Part shown: piece by piece, positions 21,114-32,331 of the stretch
How positions within the stretch are numbered: the first letter of the stretch is position 1
How the letters are laid out: every line of letters begins with the position of its first letter
Source of the DNA: Puccinia triticina
Taxonomy: Eukaryota > Basidiomycota > Pucciniomycetes > Pucciniales > Pucciniaceae
DNA: 64,000 bases
Assembly (NCBI RefSeq): GCF_026914185.1
Contig: NC_070559.1
Coordinates: forward strand, 5,749,501 to 5,813,500
Reading direction: 5' to 3'
Notes under the pieces: generated by a model
Seen by the model: only the letters and a program-made list of their open reading frames with translations
Told to the model about the DNA's origin: nothing
Databases searched by the model: none
Made by a program: the position numbers and the translations under genes

Positions 21114-21566
21114 ATGTCTAATCAAGAAGAATCAACTATGGATCAGTCAAATATAATTCAAGAGCAACGGGAGCAGATTTCAAGGATGGAAAATTCGGTA
21201 GCAGAGTTAAAAGATCTGGTACAGACTCTTCTTGGACAGGACAGAGCCCCACAAAATGTACCTTTACCGGAGACACCGGTACACAGACCAACAGCATTGC
21301 GATTTGCAACTTCAACACCTTACACTAGGGGAACCCCAGGATTGGACACTACCATTGGGGCAGGATTCAACTGTGTTTTGAATTCAGTTGCGCAGTCCCC
21401 AGCAATTGAGCAGTCCAGGCAAAGAGTAGATATCAGTCTCCCAAACGAGCAGAAAGGAGTGGTACTGGACACTAAAAAGACCAACTTACAATTTGATGGT
21501 ACCGAGGTCGAATTATTTATCAGGCGGGTAGAAAGGTGGCCTTTCTACAAAAAGCAGGAGGGATAG
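21114..21566 (+). pseudogene. Gypsy A gag, N-terminal part
   Basis: Frame from MSNQEESTMDQ (ATG at 21114). It contains a coiled-coil-like stretch (QEQREQISRMENSVAELKDLV) and the start of the capsid (NLQFDGTEVELFIRRVERW), and ends at 21566. The capsid clearly continues in another frame from 21536, with one base read twice at 21536. Because the break falls inside the capsid domain and no slippery heptamer is visible, I take it as an indel, not programmed frameshifting. Confidence 0.7.
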
Positions 21567-23533
21567 ACGTTGCAGTCCAGCTACCATTGATAATTCATAA
21601 CCAAAAAATCAGCGAAACCATTGAACAGATGGAAGGACATGAGAGTGGTGACTGGGAACTCCTCAAAAAGGAAATGATTAGGAAATGGGGTCGGGCTACT
21701 CCATTAAGACGCTATAAGGAGGACGCAATACCAACACTGGTGCAGATGGCTCAAGCAAATGGCGGAATCAGTACCCGAAAAGAGTATAAGAAATTTATTG
21801 GAACTTACAAAGAGATCATGGACTACTTTACAAGGATGGAATATAGGAACCTGAAATTGGAAAGCGGGGACCCCTTATGGAAGGCACTTTCCACTGATCT
21901 AAAGAAGGAAGTTACTGAGGAGTTAGCTCACGCAAAGGAGCTGCATACAACAAAAGATGGGAGGAATATTGTTCCAAATCTAAAGACTCTTAAGCACTAT
22001 GTGGAACTAGCACTGGTTATTGTGGATTTTGACGGCAACAATGAGGCATCGGTTACCAAAGAGAATGCAGGAAAGACCGTAAAAATACAGGAGCCCCCCT
22101 CCTCCAGGGAAGAACTTGAGGACAAGATTACAAAGTTAACCATGGCATTGGACAACCAGAAGCGGCAAGCTCCTCCACATTTTGGCAGACCATCATCACC
22201 AGGACTTCCAGAAGGGAGGGCAAGATTGGGTCCTTTAGAGTGTTTTTATTGTAAAGAAAAACACTTGGTAACTCAGTGTGAATGCCTTCAGCAAGATCTG
22301 AAAGTACGGAATGTATACAAATACCAAGGAACATACTACTATCCCAACAACCAGCCAATAATAATGGATAAAGACTCCTCAGTGAGGGATTTGGTCAGGC
22401 GGTTCGAGGAAGAACAGAAGAAACCTTCTTCAGAGACAGGTAAGGGAGAGAAGGCATCAACCTCAGCAATAGCAGAAGTCGAAGAATGGGGATCATGGTT
22501 TCCACCACAGTTTAATGTGGGGGAGGACGATCTGGAGAATAATTTAGGATTTGGCCTTCGGAAATCACAGCGACTACAGGAAAAGAATGGGACTTCTGGA
22601 AGCCAGCCTGTTGAAAACAAGGATGCAGAGAGGGAAAGTCAACCCAAATCCAAAGCGCAAGAAGCTCAAAAAGAACCCAGTAGGCGGAAAAGCTTTCCTG
22701 GATTGTGGATGGAGGAAAACAAGGATGAGAGTGTCATTGTCCCTGTCAGGTCTAAACCAGTCACAGAACCATTGGCAAAGACCAAGAATCTCCGGCCAGA
22801 AAACCCAAGAGAGCAACCAGAACTACAAATGGACAGGTCAATCCGAAACAAATTCTTTTGTCAGACGTACACGCTTACACTGGAGGAGATTTTGAAGATT
22901 GCCCCTCACTTTCTCAAAACGCTTGGTGAAGGTCAAGCGGACCCAGCAGAGAAGGGGGTAAAAAACGTCAAATTTAATGGTTCCACAAGTTTGGAAATGG
23001 AAGGGGATGATAAAGACTCAAGGCTCACGTATGCTTGTCCCGTCGGCATGGTGGACATGTCCATTAACAACCGGAAAATCAGAACTTTAGTTGATACTGG
23101 TGCAGAGATGAATATTATTCCTGACCATCTTGCAGACCAGCTAGGCCTTTTAACTACGGAAGTATCTATGCGATTACGAGGAATAGGAGGGCATTTCACA
23201 CCAATCATTGGAATCACGGAAAATATACCTGTAACCGTATTTCCAGGATATGTGCACTTGGCAAACTTCTTTATTGTCAAAGGTTCGGTGCATACCGTGT
23301 TAGGTAGGCCTTTTCTAGCGGATCATAACATCAGACTGGAGCTCTCCAACCAGAAGGTAGAAATATTAAGCTTTATGGACTCAGAACAACAAAGACTTTG
23401 CATCCCTATATGTTTACCAAATGCTCCCGGATGGCACAAGGAGCCACCCAAGTTAAGACAAGTTTGTGCGTTACAACTAACAAACTGGGAGGCAGAGGAA
23501 CCCAAAAATGAGGAGGAATCTATGCAAAGTTGA
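21536..23533 (+). CDS. Gypsy A gag C-terminal part and aspartic protease
   Basis: About 665 codons open, continuing the capsid from the preceding frame. In order there are the capsid (to about residue 190), a zinc knuckle CFYCKEKHLVTQC (C-x2-C-x3-H-x4-C, about residue 235), an acidic and Lys-rich linker, and a retropepsin-type protease with the active site LVDTGAEMNIIP (about residue 518) and the flap-region partner VLGRPFLADHN. It would form the capsid and cut the polyprotein. The frame ends at TGA 23531-23533 and continues in frame as the next entry. Confidence 0.85.
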   Translation: MAFLQKAGGIDVAVQLPLIIHNQKISETIEQMEGHESGDWELLKKEMIRKWGRATPLRRYKEDAIPTLVQMAQANGGISTRKEYKKFIGTYKEIMDYFTRMEYRNLKLESGDPLWKALSTDLKKEVTEELAHAKELHTTKDGRNIVPNLKTLKHYVELALVIVDFDGNNEASVTKENAGKTVKIQEPPSSREELEDKITKLTMALDNQKRQAPPHFGRPSSPGLPEGRARLGPLECFYCKEKHLVTQCECLQQDLKVRNVYKYQGTYYYPNNQPIIMDKDSSVRDLVRRFEEEQKKPSSETGKGEKASTSAIAEVEEWGSWFPPQFNVGEDDLENNLGFGLRKSQRLQEKNGTSGSQPVENKDAERESQPKSKAQEAQKEPSRRKSFPGLWMEENKDESVIVPVRSKPVTEPLAKTKNLRPENPREQPELQMDRSIRNKFFCQTYTLTLEEILKIAPHFLKTLGEGQADPAEKGVKNVKFNGSTSLEMEGDDKDSRLTYACPVGMVDMSINNRKIRTLVDTGAEMNIIPDHLADQLGLLTTEVSMRLRGIGGHFTPIIGITENIPVTVFPGYVHLANFFIVKGSVHTVLGRPFLADHNIRLELSNQKVEILSFMDSEQQRLCIPICLPNAPGWHKEPPKLRQVCALQLTNWEAEEPKNEEESMQS

Positions 23534-24016
23534 ATGGAGCATTATCAGTCATCGCTTCCCTTTGAAATGATGGATGGGGATATGTGGAACATAACATTAC
23601 CAGAACCAGTGAATTGGGCATTGGAGCTTGGAGCAGCACAGCTGGATGAAAACTCTTGGAACACTTATCATCAGATTAACTCAGTGGAGTGGGGAACAAA
23701 TCTGGACCCGGAAGAGGACGCTTGGGGCGGTTATATAGCAGAAACACGGATAAACCCCCGATTCAAGGAAGTTTTCACGTGGTACGGGCAGCAAAGGGTC
23801 TTTAACAGACTACCTGCCTGGTTGAAGGAATTGCCTGGAGGCGGGTTAGATCCATTGGATTTTCTGCAAATTTTGACATCAAAAGGTGGAGCACAATACT
23901 TGAAGTTTGGTCCCTGGAGATCAAGATACGGGGCGGTCAGCTTGGCTATCCGATACAAGTTGTATGGTGGGGGTGCAAAGAAGTGGTATAAAAAGCATGT
24001 GCTAAAGAGTCCTTGA
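23534..24016 (+). CDS. In-frame extension after Gypsy A gag-protease
   Basis: 160 codons in the same frame as gag-protease, separated from it by one TGA and starting with ATG directly after the stop (MEHYQSSLPFEMMDG). The segment is acidic at first and then basic and aromatic (FKEVFTWYGQQRVFNR, KKWYKKHVLK). No family is recognised. It is either the true C-terminus of gag-pro behind a mutated or readthrough stop, or a separate accessory frame. Confidence 0.5.
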   Translation: MEHYQSSLPFEMMDGDMWNITLPEPVNWALELGAAQLDENSWNTYHQINSVEWGTNLDPEEDAWGGYIAETRINPRFKEVFTWYGQQRVFNRLPAWLKELPGGGLDPLDFLQILTSKGGAQYLKFGPWRSRYGAVSLAIRYKLYGGGAKKWYKKHVLKSP

Positions 24017-24408
24017 TACCAAGTTAATGCCTTGTATGGCAGAGCGCGAGTTTTCATCTGAAAAATGCACCCAAATTCACCTAACCACTCATTTCTTATA
24101 CCTCTTTCAACTTTTTCAGGATTACTATACCAGAATTTTTTTTAGCTCTCAAAAGTATTGAGACATCACTTGTATACTAACGTCACTGTACATTAAGAGG
24201 GATCCGCAATTTTATTTTTTTGAGGTTCTGTTCTATATAGGTTAATCAATGAACCAAAAATTGGGAAAGTATAAGACCAGTACAATGCTGGCAGGGTTTT
24301 ATTTGCTAAACACTAACATTTATATGTAGAAAGAGCTGATAGTTTTTTTGCTTCCACAAGATTTCTAGCAGGATGTGGAACAGGTTTTTTTAATTGTCAA
24401 CACCATGT

Positions 24409-25331
24409 CTAATGAAGTAAAAGAAAAGGTAAAACCAAAGTCAACATTCCACTTGAAGAAAAAAAAAAAAAAAAAAAAAAAAACTCGAACGCTTGGTATA
24501 CGTAATAACAATCATTGGCAGCATTCAGAATGAACTCAACAGAGTTGAGCTCATTATAGACGGTATGGCCTTGAGCAGTGCGAGTCAGAAGATTTTCAAG
24601 GCGTATAGTTAAATCACGGAAGGAAGCTTCAAACATTTGGCGAGGTAACATGGGGGGTCTCACCGGGGGGAAGGTGGGAAGCTGATGTCGCGGAAATAAA
24701 CGGAGAGGGTTGTAACGGAGGCGGGGATCTACCAGCGTCTCTACAGTGTAATCTGCATAATTATAACGCGGGAACCCGCGGGGAGACCCCGGATAAGCTT
24801 GATAAGGTTCAACATCCGGGGAGGAGTCCTGCGTCTCGTCGAGGGGAGGAACTAATGTCAAATTAAGAAAGGGATATAGCAGATGATAAATAAGCAACGG
24901 ATATAACAGGGAATAGGCTAAGACAGGAAACCTACCCGGGATGTCAGATTGTTCGGAATCACCGCTATCAGATTCGTGGACATCCTGGTCACTAGACTCT
25001 AGCATGTCCGAGTCAAGATTATCGAAGTGATTGTTAATCGCGGCATGGGCGGCCAAGACATTGAGGTCTATGTATGGGAATGCAAAACTCAACAGCTGAC
25101 ACAACAGGTACAAAGACAGGATCACAACTTACCTTGATCATCATCATCAGAGCGGATATCTTCGTCACTAGCCTTGTCGGACAAGGCCATAAAAATGTTA
25201 TGGTAAGAATATGGATTGTCATCATCAGATACTGGGGATGGAGTGTCCGCGACATAAGGAGCATCAAGAGAGACAGTCGACGCGGAGTCATCAGATGAGA
25301 TTATATATTGTTCAGGGTGGTCAGCCATCAT
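24409..25331 (-). CDS. Spliced antisense gene within Gypsy A
   Basis: On the strand opposite the retroelement, three exons join cleanly in frame: 25133-25331, 24936-25067 and 24409-24851. They are separated by introns of 65 bp (GTAAGT...ATAG) and 84 bp (GTAGGT...TTAG), both in phase 1, giving about 257 residues. The start is MMADHPEQYIISSDDS. The N-terminal two thirds is acidic and Ser/Asp-rich (SDKASDEDIRSDDDDQ, SDQDVHESDSGDSEQSD), followed by a Pro/Arg/Tyr-rich part and an FRDLTIRLENLL helix. The last 25 residues read through a poly-T run as poly-Phe, so the true end may lie near 24490. A TATA-like box sits 48 bases before the ATG. No family is recognised; a regulatory or nuclear role is only a guess from composition. 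Confidence 0.65.
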
Positions 25332-25378
25332 GTGAAGCGATAGCGGAATGAAGAAGGAATACCAGCGCACCAGGGCTG

Positions 25379-25385
25379 CTTTTAT
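25379..25385 (-). promoter_or_regulatory. TATA-like box for the antisense gene
   Basis: The - strand reads GGACATAAAAGCAG, placing ATAAAAG about 48 bases upstream of the antisense ATG at 25331, a normal distance for a short fungal leader. Confidence 0.5.
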
Positions 25386-26163
25386 GTCCAGCTGGACAGC
25401 AGGGAGCTAGTCGAGTTGGGGCACACTGGTGGCAGGAGTTCGGAGGCGACGTTGTTCAGAGTTTGCACAGGAGGATTGTTGAATTAGCACGCGGTGGAGC
25501 CGACAGTTCGGTCCCAGAACGCGTGAGCGTATGTGACCAAGCAAAGCCGAGGGAGCAAACAATCAAAATGAAGTATTATGACGAGTGGAGGCGGCCGTTG
25601 ACCGTTGTAGCCATGTCGACTGGTGGTTCAATCCAAGAAATCAGTATGTAGCTCTGCCGAGTAGCAGCAGAACCAGGAGGGACTCACCGGGGACCGCGAG
25701 AAGTCGCATGCCTGAGAAAAGAATCAAAAAGGCAGCAAGATTAGTAACATGCGAGACGAGGCAAACACAGCGTCAACACCTACCAAAAACAGCAATACAG
25801 AGCTGGGAGCGACGCAATTATTACAGAACGTCGGCTTCGCAGGTTCGGCCGGCGGAGAGAGGGCACAGCGGCGGAGAGAGATTGGGCGGGCTTGTGGGGC
25901 TTGGAGCGGGCTTACGCCGACGGGCCGACGCAGCTCGCTTGACACCTCATCTCTGTGAAAGCTGCACACAAGAGGATCCGGGCGCGCGGCGCAGGTTAAG
26001 TCACAAGTTTTGATTGGAAGCAGAGAAAAGAAAAAGAAAAGAAACCATGGGGTTAGGATTTTTTTGTGGTCCTGTATGACCAAAAACTGCAAACCAGCCT
26101 TTCAGCTGAATCAAGACTATAACTACAAAAACTTTCATTGAAAATTGATATACCATACACACC
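25386..26163. other. Spacer between antisense gene and pol of Gypsy A
   Basis: About 780 bp without a supported + strand gene. It may hold upstream regulatory sequence, or further 5' exons of the antisense transcript, since several GTAAG- and CAG-like splice signals occur on the - strand, but no coding block is recognisable. Confidence 0.4.
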
Positions 26164-29100
26164 ATGGCAGAATTATCAGCGCACGCTGCCAAATATAAAA
26201 CAATAGACAAGAAAATTAGGCCAGTCAATCAGCCTATGCCCCAAGATATCAACCCCCCATTACAGAGACCTCCGCTTTCAAGGGATCCTTACAAAACACC
26301 GCTGACACCACACCCACCAGAATTTGCCCCCACGGCACGAATCACAGAAGAAAGATTGAAAGTGGTAAACTTTGGCCCAGCTAAATGGCTCATGGAAGAG
26401 GAAATTAAATTATTAAAACACGTCATTGTTATACGAGAAAAATCAATAGCTTTTTGTGAGGAGGAACGAGGTATCCTGAAACATAGCTATGGGCAGCCAT
26501 ATCAAATACCGGTGGTAGCACATGAACCCTGGCAGAAAAAGCCCATCCCAATACCTAAACATATCCTACCAGAGTTTGTAAATCTAGTCAGGAAAAGAAT
26601 TGCAACAGGCCTTTACGAGCAGTCAACATCAAGTTACTCAAGTCCGGTCTTTTGTGTTACAAAATCCAATGGAAAACTCCAGATTGTACACGACCTTCAG
26701 CCATTGAATAAGGTAACTATTAAGGACGCAGGATTACCTCCGAAAATTGAGGAATTTGTTGAATCCTTTTCTGGGAGAGCATGTTATGGACTGGGGGATA
26801 TCATGGGAGGATATGATGAAAGAGAACTCGCACCAGTGTCAAGACCTCTTACTACTTTTGAAACAGTACTAGGGAGGCTCCAGTTGACACGATTACCCCA
26901 AGGCGCTACTAATTCAGTTGCTGTTTACCAAGCTCAAATGACATGGATATTACAAGAAGAGATTCCGGAGAATGTGGGTATATTTATTGACGATGGAGGG
27001 ATCAAGGGGCCACGATCCACGTACAATAATGAAACAATTGCGGAGAATCCAGGAATTAGGAAGTTTGTATGGGAATACGCAGTCACTTTGGAAAGAGTCT
27101 TGTTTCGTATCGAGGAAGCTGGTCTCACAATTTCTGGAGAAAAATTTTCTTGCTGTGTACCTGCTTTAGATATAGTTGGTCACGTGGTGTCACATGATGG
27201 CCGACTGGTGGCAAAGAAGAAGGTTAACAAAATCCAAAGTTGGCCAAGGCCGGTAAATAAGAAGGACGTCCGAAGCTTTCTGGGAAGATGTGTTTACGTT
27301 AGGATGTTCATCCAAAAATTTTCTGCGCTGGCAGCACCACTGAGGAGGTTGACACAACTGGATGTAGAATATGAATGGACAAAAGAATGTGAAGAAACCT
27401 TCCAACGTTTAAAAGAAATAGTATTGCACAAACTAAACTATGAGAAAGATGCGGGAAAAATCACTCTGGCGGTAGACTCAAGCTACATTGCAGCCGGGGC
27501 AGTGCTTATGCAAAAAGACAAAGACAGCAAAGATCGACCTGTGTTATACGAATCAGTGGGATTTTCGAGGACAGAATCAGGATATGCTCAATCAAAACTG
27601 GAATTATGTGGAGTAACCAAAATCCTAAAGAAACTTCAAACAACATTATGGGGGCAACATTTTGAGTTACAAGTGGACGCAAAAGCATTAATAGAAATGA
27701 TCAACACACCAAGCTTGCCCTGCGCACCAATGACGAGATGGGTAGCATTCATTAAACTCTTTTCTTTTGATTTAGTCCACAAGCCGGGGAAAAATTTCAC
27801 AATGCCTGACAGTCTGTCAAGACGCCCATTGGATGATGAAGAGGAAGGGAAAGATTTTGACGAGGATGAAGAATGGGTTAAACCACACCCAGGATTGGGT
27901 GTTAAGCCTCTAAATGTGCTGTTTATAAAAGTTGCAGATGTATACAACAGTCAGTGCGGTATCTGGAAGAAGATAGCTTTATATCTGCAGGACTTACGAC
28001 GACCCCCAAACTGTTCAGACCAGGAGTTTCAGAAAATTAAGCGGCGGTCACATAACTACCTTCTTGAAGAGAATCAATTAAAGAAAAGAGCATTACCGCA
28101 TGCACAAGTCATGATATCAAATCCTAAAAATCAACAACAGGTGATGAGAGCATTACACGAGGAACTTGGTCATAGAGGGATTGCGGAAACATATAAACGG
28201 GTAAATTTACGATTTTGGTGGGAAGGGATGAAGAAGATGATACGAAATTGGGTTCAATCGTGTGAGCCATGTCAAAAGAGAAGCAAAAATCTTCCCAAGG
28301 AAATTGGTCAAGCAACATCCACATCAACCTTGTTTGAGCGGGTCAGCATGGATGCAGTACATGTTAAAGCAGGAAAATGGAAATATATCATAATCGCCAG
28401 GGATGACTTTTTGGGATGGGCAGAGACTACAGGATTGACTAATCTAAAATCAAAAACTATAGCCAACTGGTTTTTCTCAGAATGGATTTGTCGGTATGGA
28501 GTTCCAAAAGAGGTGACTGTAGATGGAGGCGCTGAATTTAAAAAGGAACTTCAAAGCGCAATGAAGAAAGTAGGAACAAAACTAAGAACAGTAACACCCT
28601 ATTACCCAGAGGCTCAAGGAATGATTGAAAGGGGGCACAAAGAGATTAAAGATGCACTTATTAAATTATGCGGGGAAAATGGAAGCAAGTGGAAAGAGTA
28701 TTTGCCCCTGGTCACCTTGGCGGATTGAATATCAACAAAGAGGACGACCAGCTTCACGCCATTTGAACTCCAGTTTGGACAGCCAGCGGTCTTACCTATT
28801 GATATAGAACTAAGGAGTTACTTAACTGTAGAATGGGACAAAGTCAGAACAACTAGTGATTTGTTAGCAGCAAGAGCAGAACAACTGGCACAAAGAGAAG
28901 AGAACATTATTGAAGCAACGGAAAGGTTGTACCAAGCTAGGAAGCAATCTGTGAAGTACTGGGACCGGAGATTGGCTCATCGCATGAGAGCACCTTTAAA
29001 GCCAGGAGATTTGGTGTTAGTTTATAACAAATCATTGGAAAATCAATGGGGCCTACTTTTCAAGAACAGGTGGAATGGTCCATATAGGGTAATACACCAA

Positions 29101-29415
29101 ATTAACAATGGTCCATACGAACTCAAAGAACTGGATGGAACTAGGCTAAGTCGCCGGTACGCTGCCAACCATATCAAGCGTTATTATGTCCGGGCAGCAC
29201 CTATTATAGAAGAAGACAAGGAAGAGGATGAAGAAGGCACACATGAACATACCGGCAGTATTAGCAGCACAAGTAATGAGGATGAAGTGAATGAGGAGGG
29301 TAGAAACAAAGATATGGGTAGTAGTTCTAGTACTAGCAATAGTGAGGAACATGGAGAAGATTTTGGCAAACAAAGCGAGTTCAGGACTGGATATGAAATT
29401 TTAGAAAATGGATGA
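26164..29415 (+). pseudogene. Gypsy A pol: RT, RNase H, integrase, one nonsense codon
   Basis: One frame of 1084 codons broken only by TGA at 28726-28728. From the ATG at 26164 the order is: RT fingers (KLQIVHDLQPLNK, about residue 170), motif A with Asp in GLGDIMGGYD (about 211), motif B (RLPQGATNSV), and motif C FIDDGG (about 273). These are followed by RNase H (AVDSSYIAAGAVL, about 436), the integrase zinc finger (HEELGHRG and CEPCQ, about 664-705), and the integrase core Asp in MDAVHV, Asp in VDGGAEF and Glu in MIERGHKE. After the stop come the C-terminal integrase part (YAANHIKRYY) and an acidic Ser/Glu-rich tail. The element B copy has an Arg codon (AGA) at the stop position. Confidence 0.9.
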
Positions 29416-30086
29416 AGAAGAAGGAAATTGTGTTTTATACAGACTATCCTAGCTCAATTTTCTGGACTAAGTGTATTATCAAATGGAAGGACGTGGAAAC
29501 ATAGGGAAGAATTTTAAACGGGTGTAATATTGGACGACATCACCCTTTCTTTTAGTAGAGAAAATAGAAGTATAGTTAGGCCTTAAAAGGAGTACGATGT
29601 GACGGAAGGAAAGAGTTATTTAGAAATACATAAGGATACGGGAAGCCAGTTGGAGGGAAGTTAATCAAAAGGGTTTAACTCATCAACTGGGGGATGTATG
29701 TTATACTTTTGTCGGGAATCATCAACCACATCCCTTTTCTTTGGGTCAACGACAGGAGTACAGAGTATACTCAAAGGGCGTTAGGATCCTTTGATTCAGG
29801 AGTGGCAGGGGGAATAGGTTTACATAGAACATACATATACTAGATTTTGAGATAGAGAAAGGATGTATAGATCGGAAGATACAATACCGATTTGGAGTTG
29901 ACTCGATGCAACACAAATAACCAATTGGAAAAACACAAGGAACAGGGAAGAAGGCACGGAAAGTTGTACAAAATTGTCAAGGACTTACAACAACATCAGT
30001 GGACTAGAAATTTATTAGCGGGAAGGAATCAACAGTTTTGTTGCTTGCTTAGGAATGCTGTGGACAGCATTAATTTGGGGGGGGGA
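29416..30086 (+). other. Gypsy A 3' untranslated region and polypurine tract
   Basis: No gene is supported. The stretch ends in TAATTTGGGGGGGGGA (30071-30086), the polypurine tract that primes plus-strand synthesis just before the 3' LTR. Confidence 0.7.
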
Positions 30087-31142
30087 TGTGGTGATCCAGA
30101 TCTGTTGCGCACAACAAAACTGCCAAAACCTCAACTCACAGCCTACAATACTAGAATATGATAGAATATTATTAGAGAAATAGATTCTAAATACAAACTT
30201 AACCCTATTCACTCACTTCAACTACCCAGCTAGCTCTTTTAGTTTAGAAGTTAGTTACAATTATAGGTTTAGTACAGGCCATACCCAGGTGGAAATTCAT
30301 ATAAATCATAAAAGGCATGCATATATAGAAGAGTATAGTTGGATTTACTAGTTAGGCAGGCCTCCACTATTAGCTACAGATCACCTCACGCAACCTGCGC
30401 GTTGGAAACTGCATCGACTAGGCCTCCACTCAACAACTCAACAGATTTGCACGGACCTTACATCAATGCATGCGGTCAGAAAGCCTCCACTTTGGCAGTC
30501 CAACCAACCTAGGCGGCCTTTGCCTTAAAAAGTACAAATCACACATTGTCATGCGGAACATCAGTTTAAGTTATGCACCCCTTGCAGAAGGCAGTGCAAT
30601 CCAAAGGGTCACCACCAGCAGAAATGCCTCGAGTGCAGCCCTCACCAGCAAAAATAACTCAGAAAAGAATATATAAGGAGGCCCTCCTCCCACCATTTTT
30701 CCATCATCACCCAGGCACCCCAGCTCAGTGGTCACCAGTCATCATTTTGCCATCATCATGGAAGACACAGTCATCATACATCAAAACATAGAAATCTCAT
30801 ACCACACTCCATCATCACTTCCCTCTGCTGAAACCATTAAAAACCCAACAAAACATATTCTCACTTGATTATATTCTTTGCCCATCTCGCCATATAGAGG
30901 TTGTATACGCATCTTGTTCTTGTTTAAAACTGATCTAGGTCTGATAGAGACTACTACATACAAGTTTTCTCTGTCATAAAAGTCACGCCACATCAATAAA
31001 TAAATTTGTTGTCAGAATTCTGTAGTATAATAGAGGGGCAGGTCTTTCAAACCACCCGTAACAGTAGTATTACTTAGCTGGAATATCATATTGTTATTTC
31101 CCCCTCAAAGGACTGCCAACCCATCCCAAAGGAGTTCTCACA
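30087..31142 (+). repeat. 3' LTR of Gypsy A
   Basis: Same length as the 5' LTR (1056 bp). By eye the two differ at about five sites (for example TTCACTC against GTCACTC, and CAAAGGGTC against CACAGGGTC). Confidence 0.92.
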
Positions 31143-31577
31143 CCGGGGGGGCGACTCTCCGTTGCAAACATCTCGATCTTCCGAACCGAGATTGTGCAAG
31201 AGGTCCATGCGAAGACGGTCAGGTTTGGCGAGACAGAGTTCACCGACAACCCCTATGCTGCTGGAGGATGCCGGGTTGGCTGGGACCCCACGACCGGACA
31301 ACCGGCCAGGAAGAAAGACAAGCAGGTAAATAAGACCCCCCTTCATCTACAGCAACCAGGTAAGGCGGTCAACCCCGCCAATAAACCCGGACCGGAAACC
31401 CCGAGAGGCCCTAGCAACCAGAGGGGGACCGGCGGCAAGGATAACGGCTTCAAGGGTAGCAAATGGGGAACAGGCTTTGACCGCGACGGGGGAGGCTCAG
31501 GCGGCACCGGTGGGGGAAATAACGGTGGGGGAGGAGGGGGGACAGGGGGCAGTTATGGGAAGGGGAAGAGTTATTAG
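31143..31577 (+). pseudogene. DIRS/Ngaro-like gag region, 3' part
   Basis: Continues the gag-like frame interrupted at 19779: LSVANISIFRTEIVQEVHAK, then EFTDNPYAAGGCRVGWDP, then a Gly/Asn-rich low-complexity tail (GGGSGGTGGGNNGGG) ending at 31577. Removing Gypsy A and one CCGG puts it in frame with the 5' part, which supports a single ancestral gene. Confidence 0.65.
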
Positions 31578-32331
31578 TTAGCGGTTTCCTTTGATTAGAC
31601 TACCGCCCTTGCCTTTCTGTACGCTCCGCACCAAGAACGGGGGAGCGGTACCATCCTTGTTTTCACGTAATGAAATACTCTGAGGTAGGACAGGACCTGA
31701 CTTGAGATCCCTTTATGATCCCCTCTGAGAGAAGCAATGAGAGAGCGGAAAGAGACAGCTACAAGGCAAAGAAGCAACCAATGGGACAGAATACACAACC
31801 AAGGCACAGGCCAGAAAGGCTCGAGGTCCATCGGTCAGGCGGGGCAAAATGGCCAACAGGAGTCTCATGCGAGATGAATATCACCGCCTGGGAGACCGCG
31901 CTACGGGAAGCAGACCTCCTTCCCAGATTCCAAGACGTACTAGACGGCTTCCGGGATGGTTTTGACCAAGGAATCCCAGAACACGAACTGCCATTGGATC
32001 TGCCCTATTTCACACCCCCAAATCACACCTCGGCGCTGCTGGCGAAGGGCAAGATAGAAGCTTCCATCCGCAAGGAGATAGACGCGGGCAGGATGTTCGG
32101 GCCATTCTTGTATGACCAGGTCCAAGAACGTTTTAGCTTCTTCAGGACGAATCCTTTAGGAGCGGTGATTAACGGTGACGGCTCCCTTAGGCCGATCAAC
32201 GACCTTTCGTTCCCGCACGGAGAGGCAGGGATCCCTTCCGTGAACTCCTTCGTTGACGCTGATGATTTCAAGACGTCGTGGGACGACTTCAACGCAGTTG
32301 CAAGCTTCCTTAAAGAACAAAAGGAACCGGT

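Larger units (their letters stand above)
19780..31142 (+). mobile_element. Gypsy element A, full length, 11.4 kb
   Basis: Two 1056-bp LTRs (19780-20835 and 30087-31142) enclose gag, protease, RT, RNase H and integrase coding regions on the + strand and a spliced frame on the - strand. The LTRs differ at about five positions by eye, so insertion is recent. It lies in the gag-like gene of a DIRS-like element. CCGG occurs on both sides (19770-19773 and 31143-31146), but six extra bases separate it from the left LTR, so the target duplication is imperfect. Several frame breaks make this copy non-autonomous. Confidence 0.92.

Noticed and set aside
21524..21566. Programmed -1 frameshift between Gypsy A gag parts
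   Set aside because: The shift is inside the capsid domain, not at a domain border, and no slippery heptamer is visible; an indel is simpler.
25585..26013. 142-codon + strand frame between the antisense gene and pol of Gypsy A
   Set aside because: Arg-rich shadow frame without a family, in the presumed upstream region of the antisense gene.
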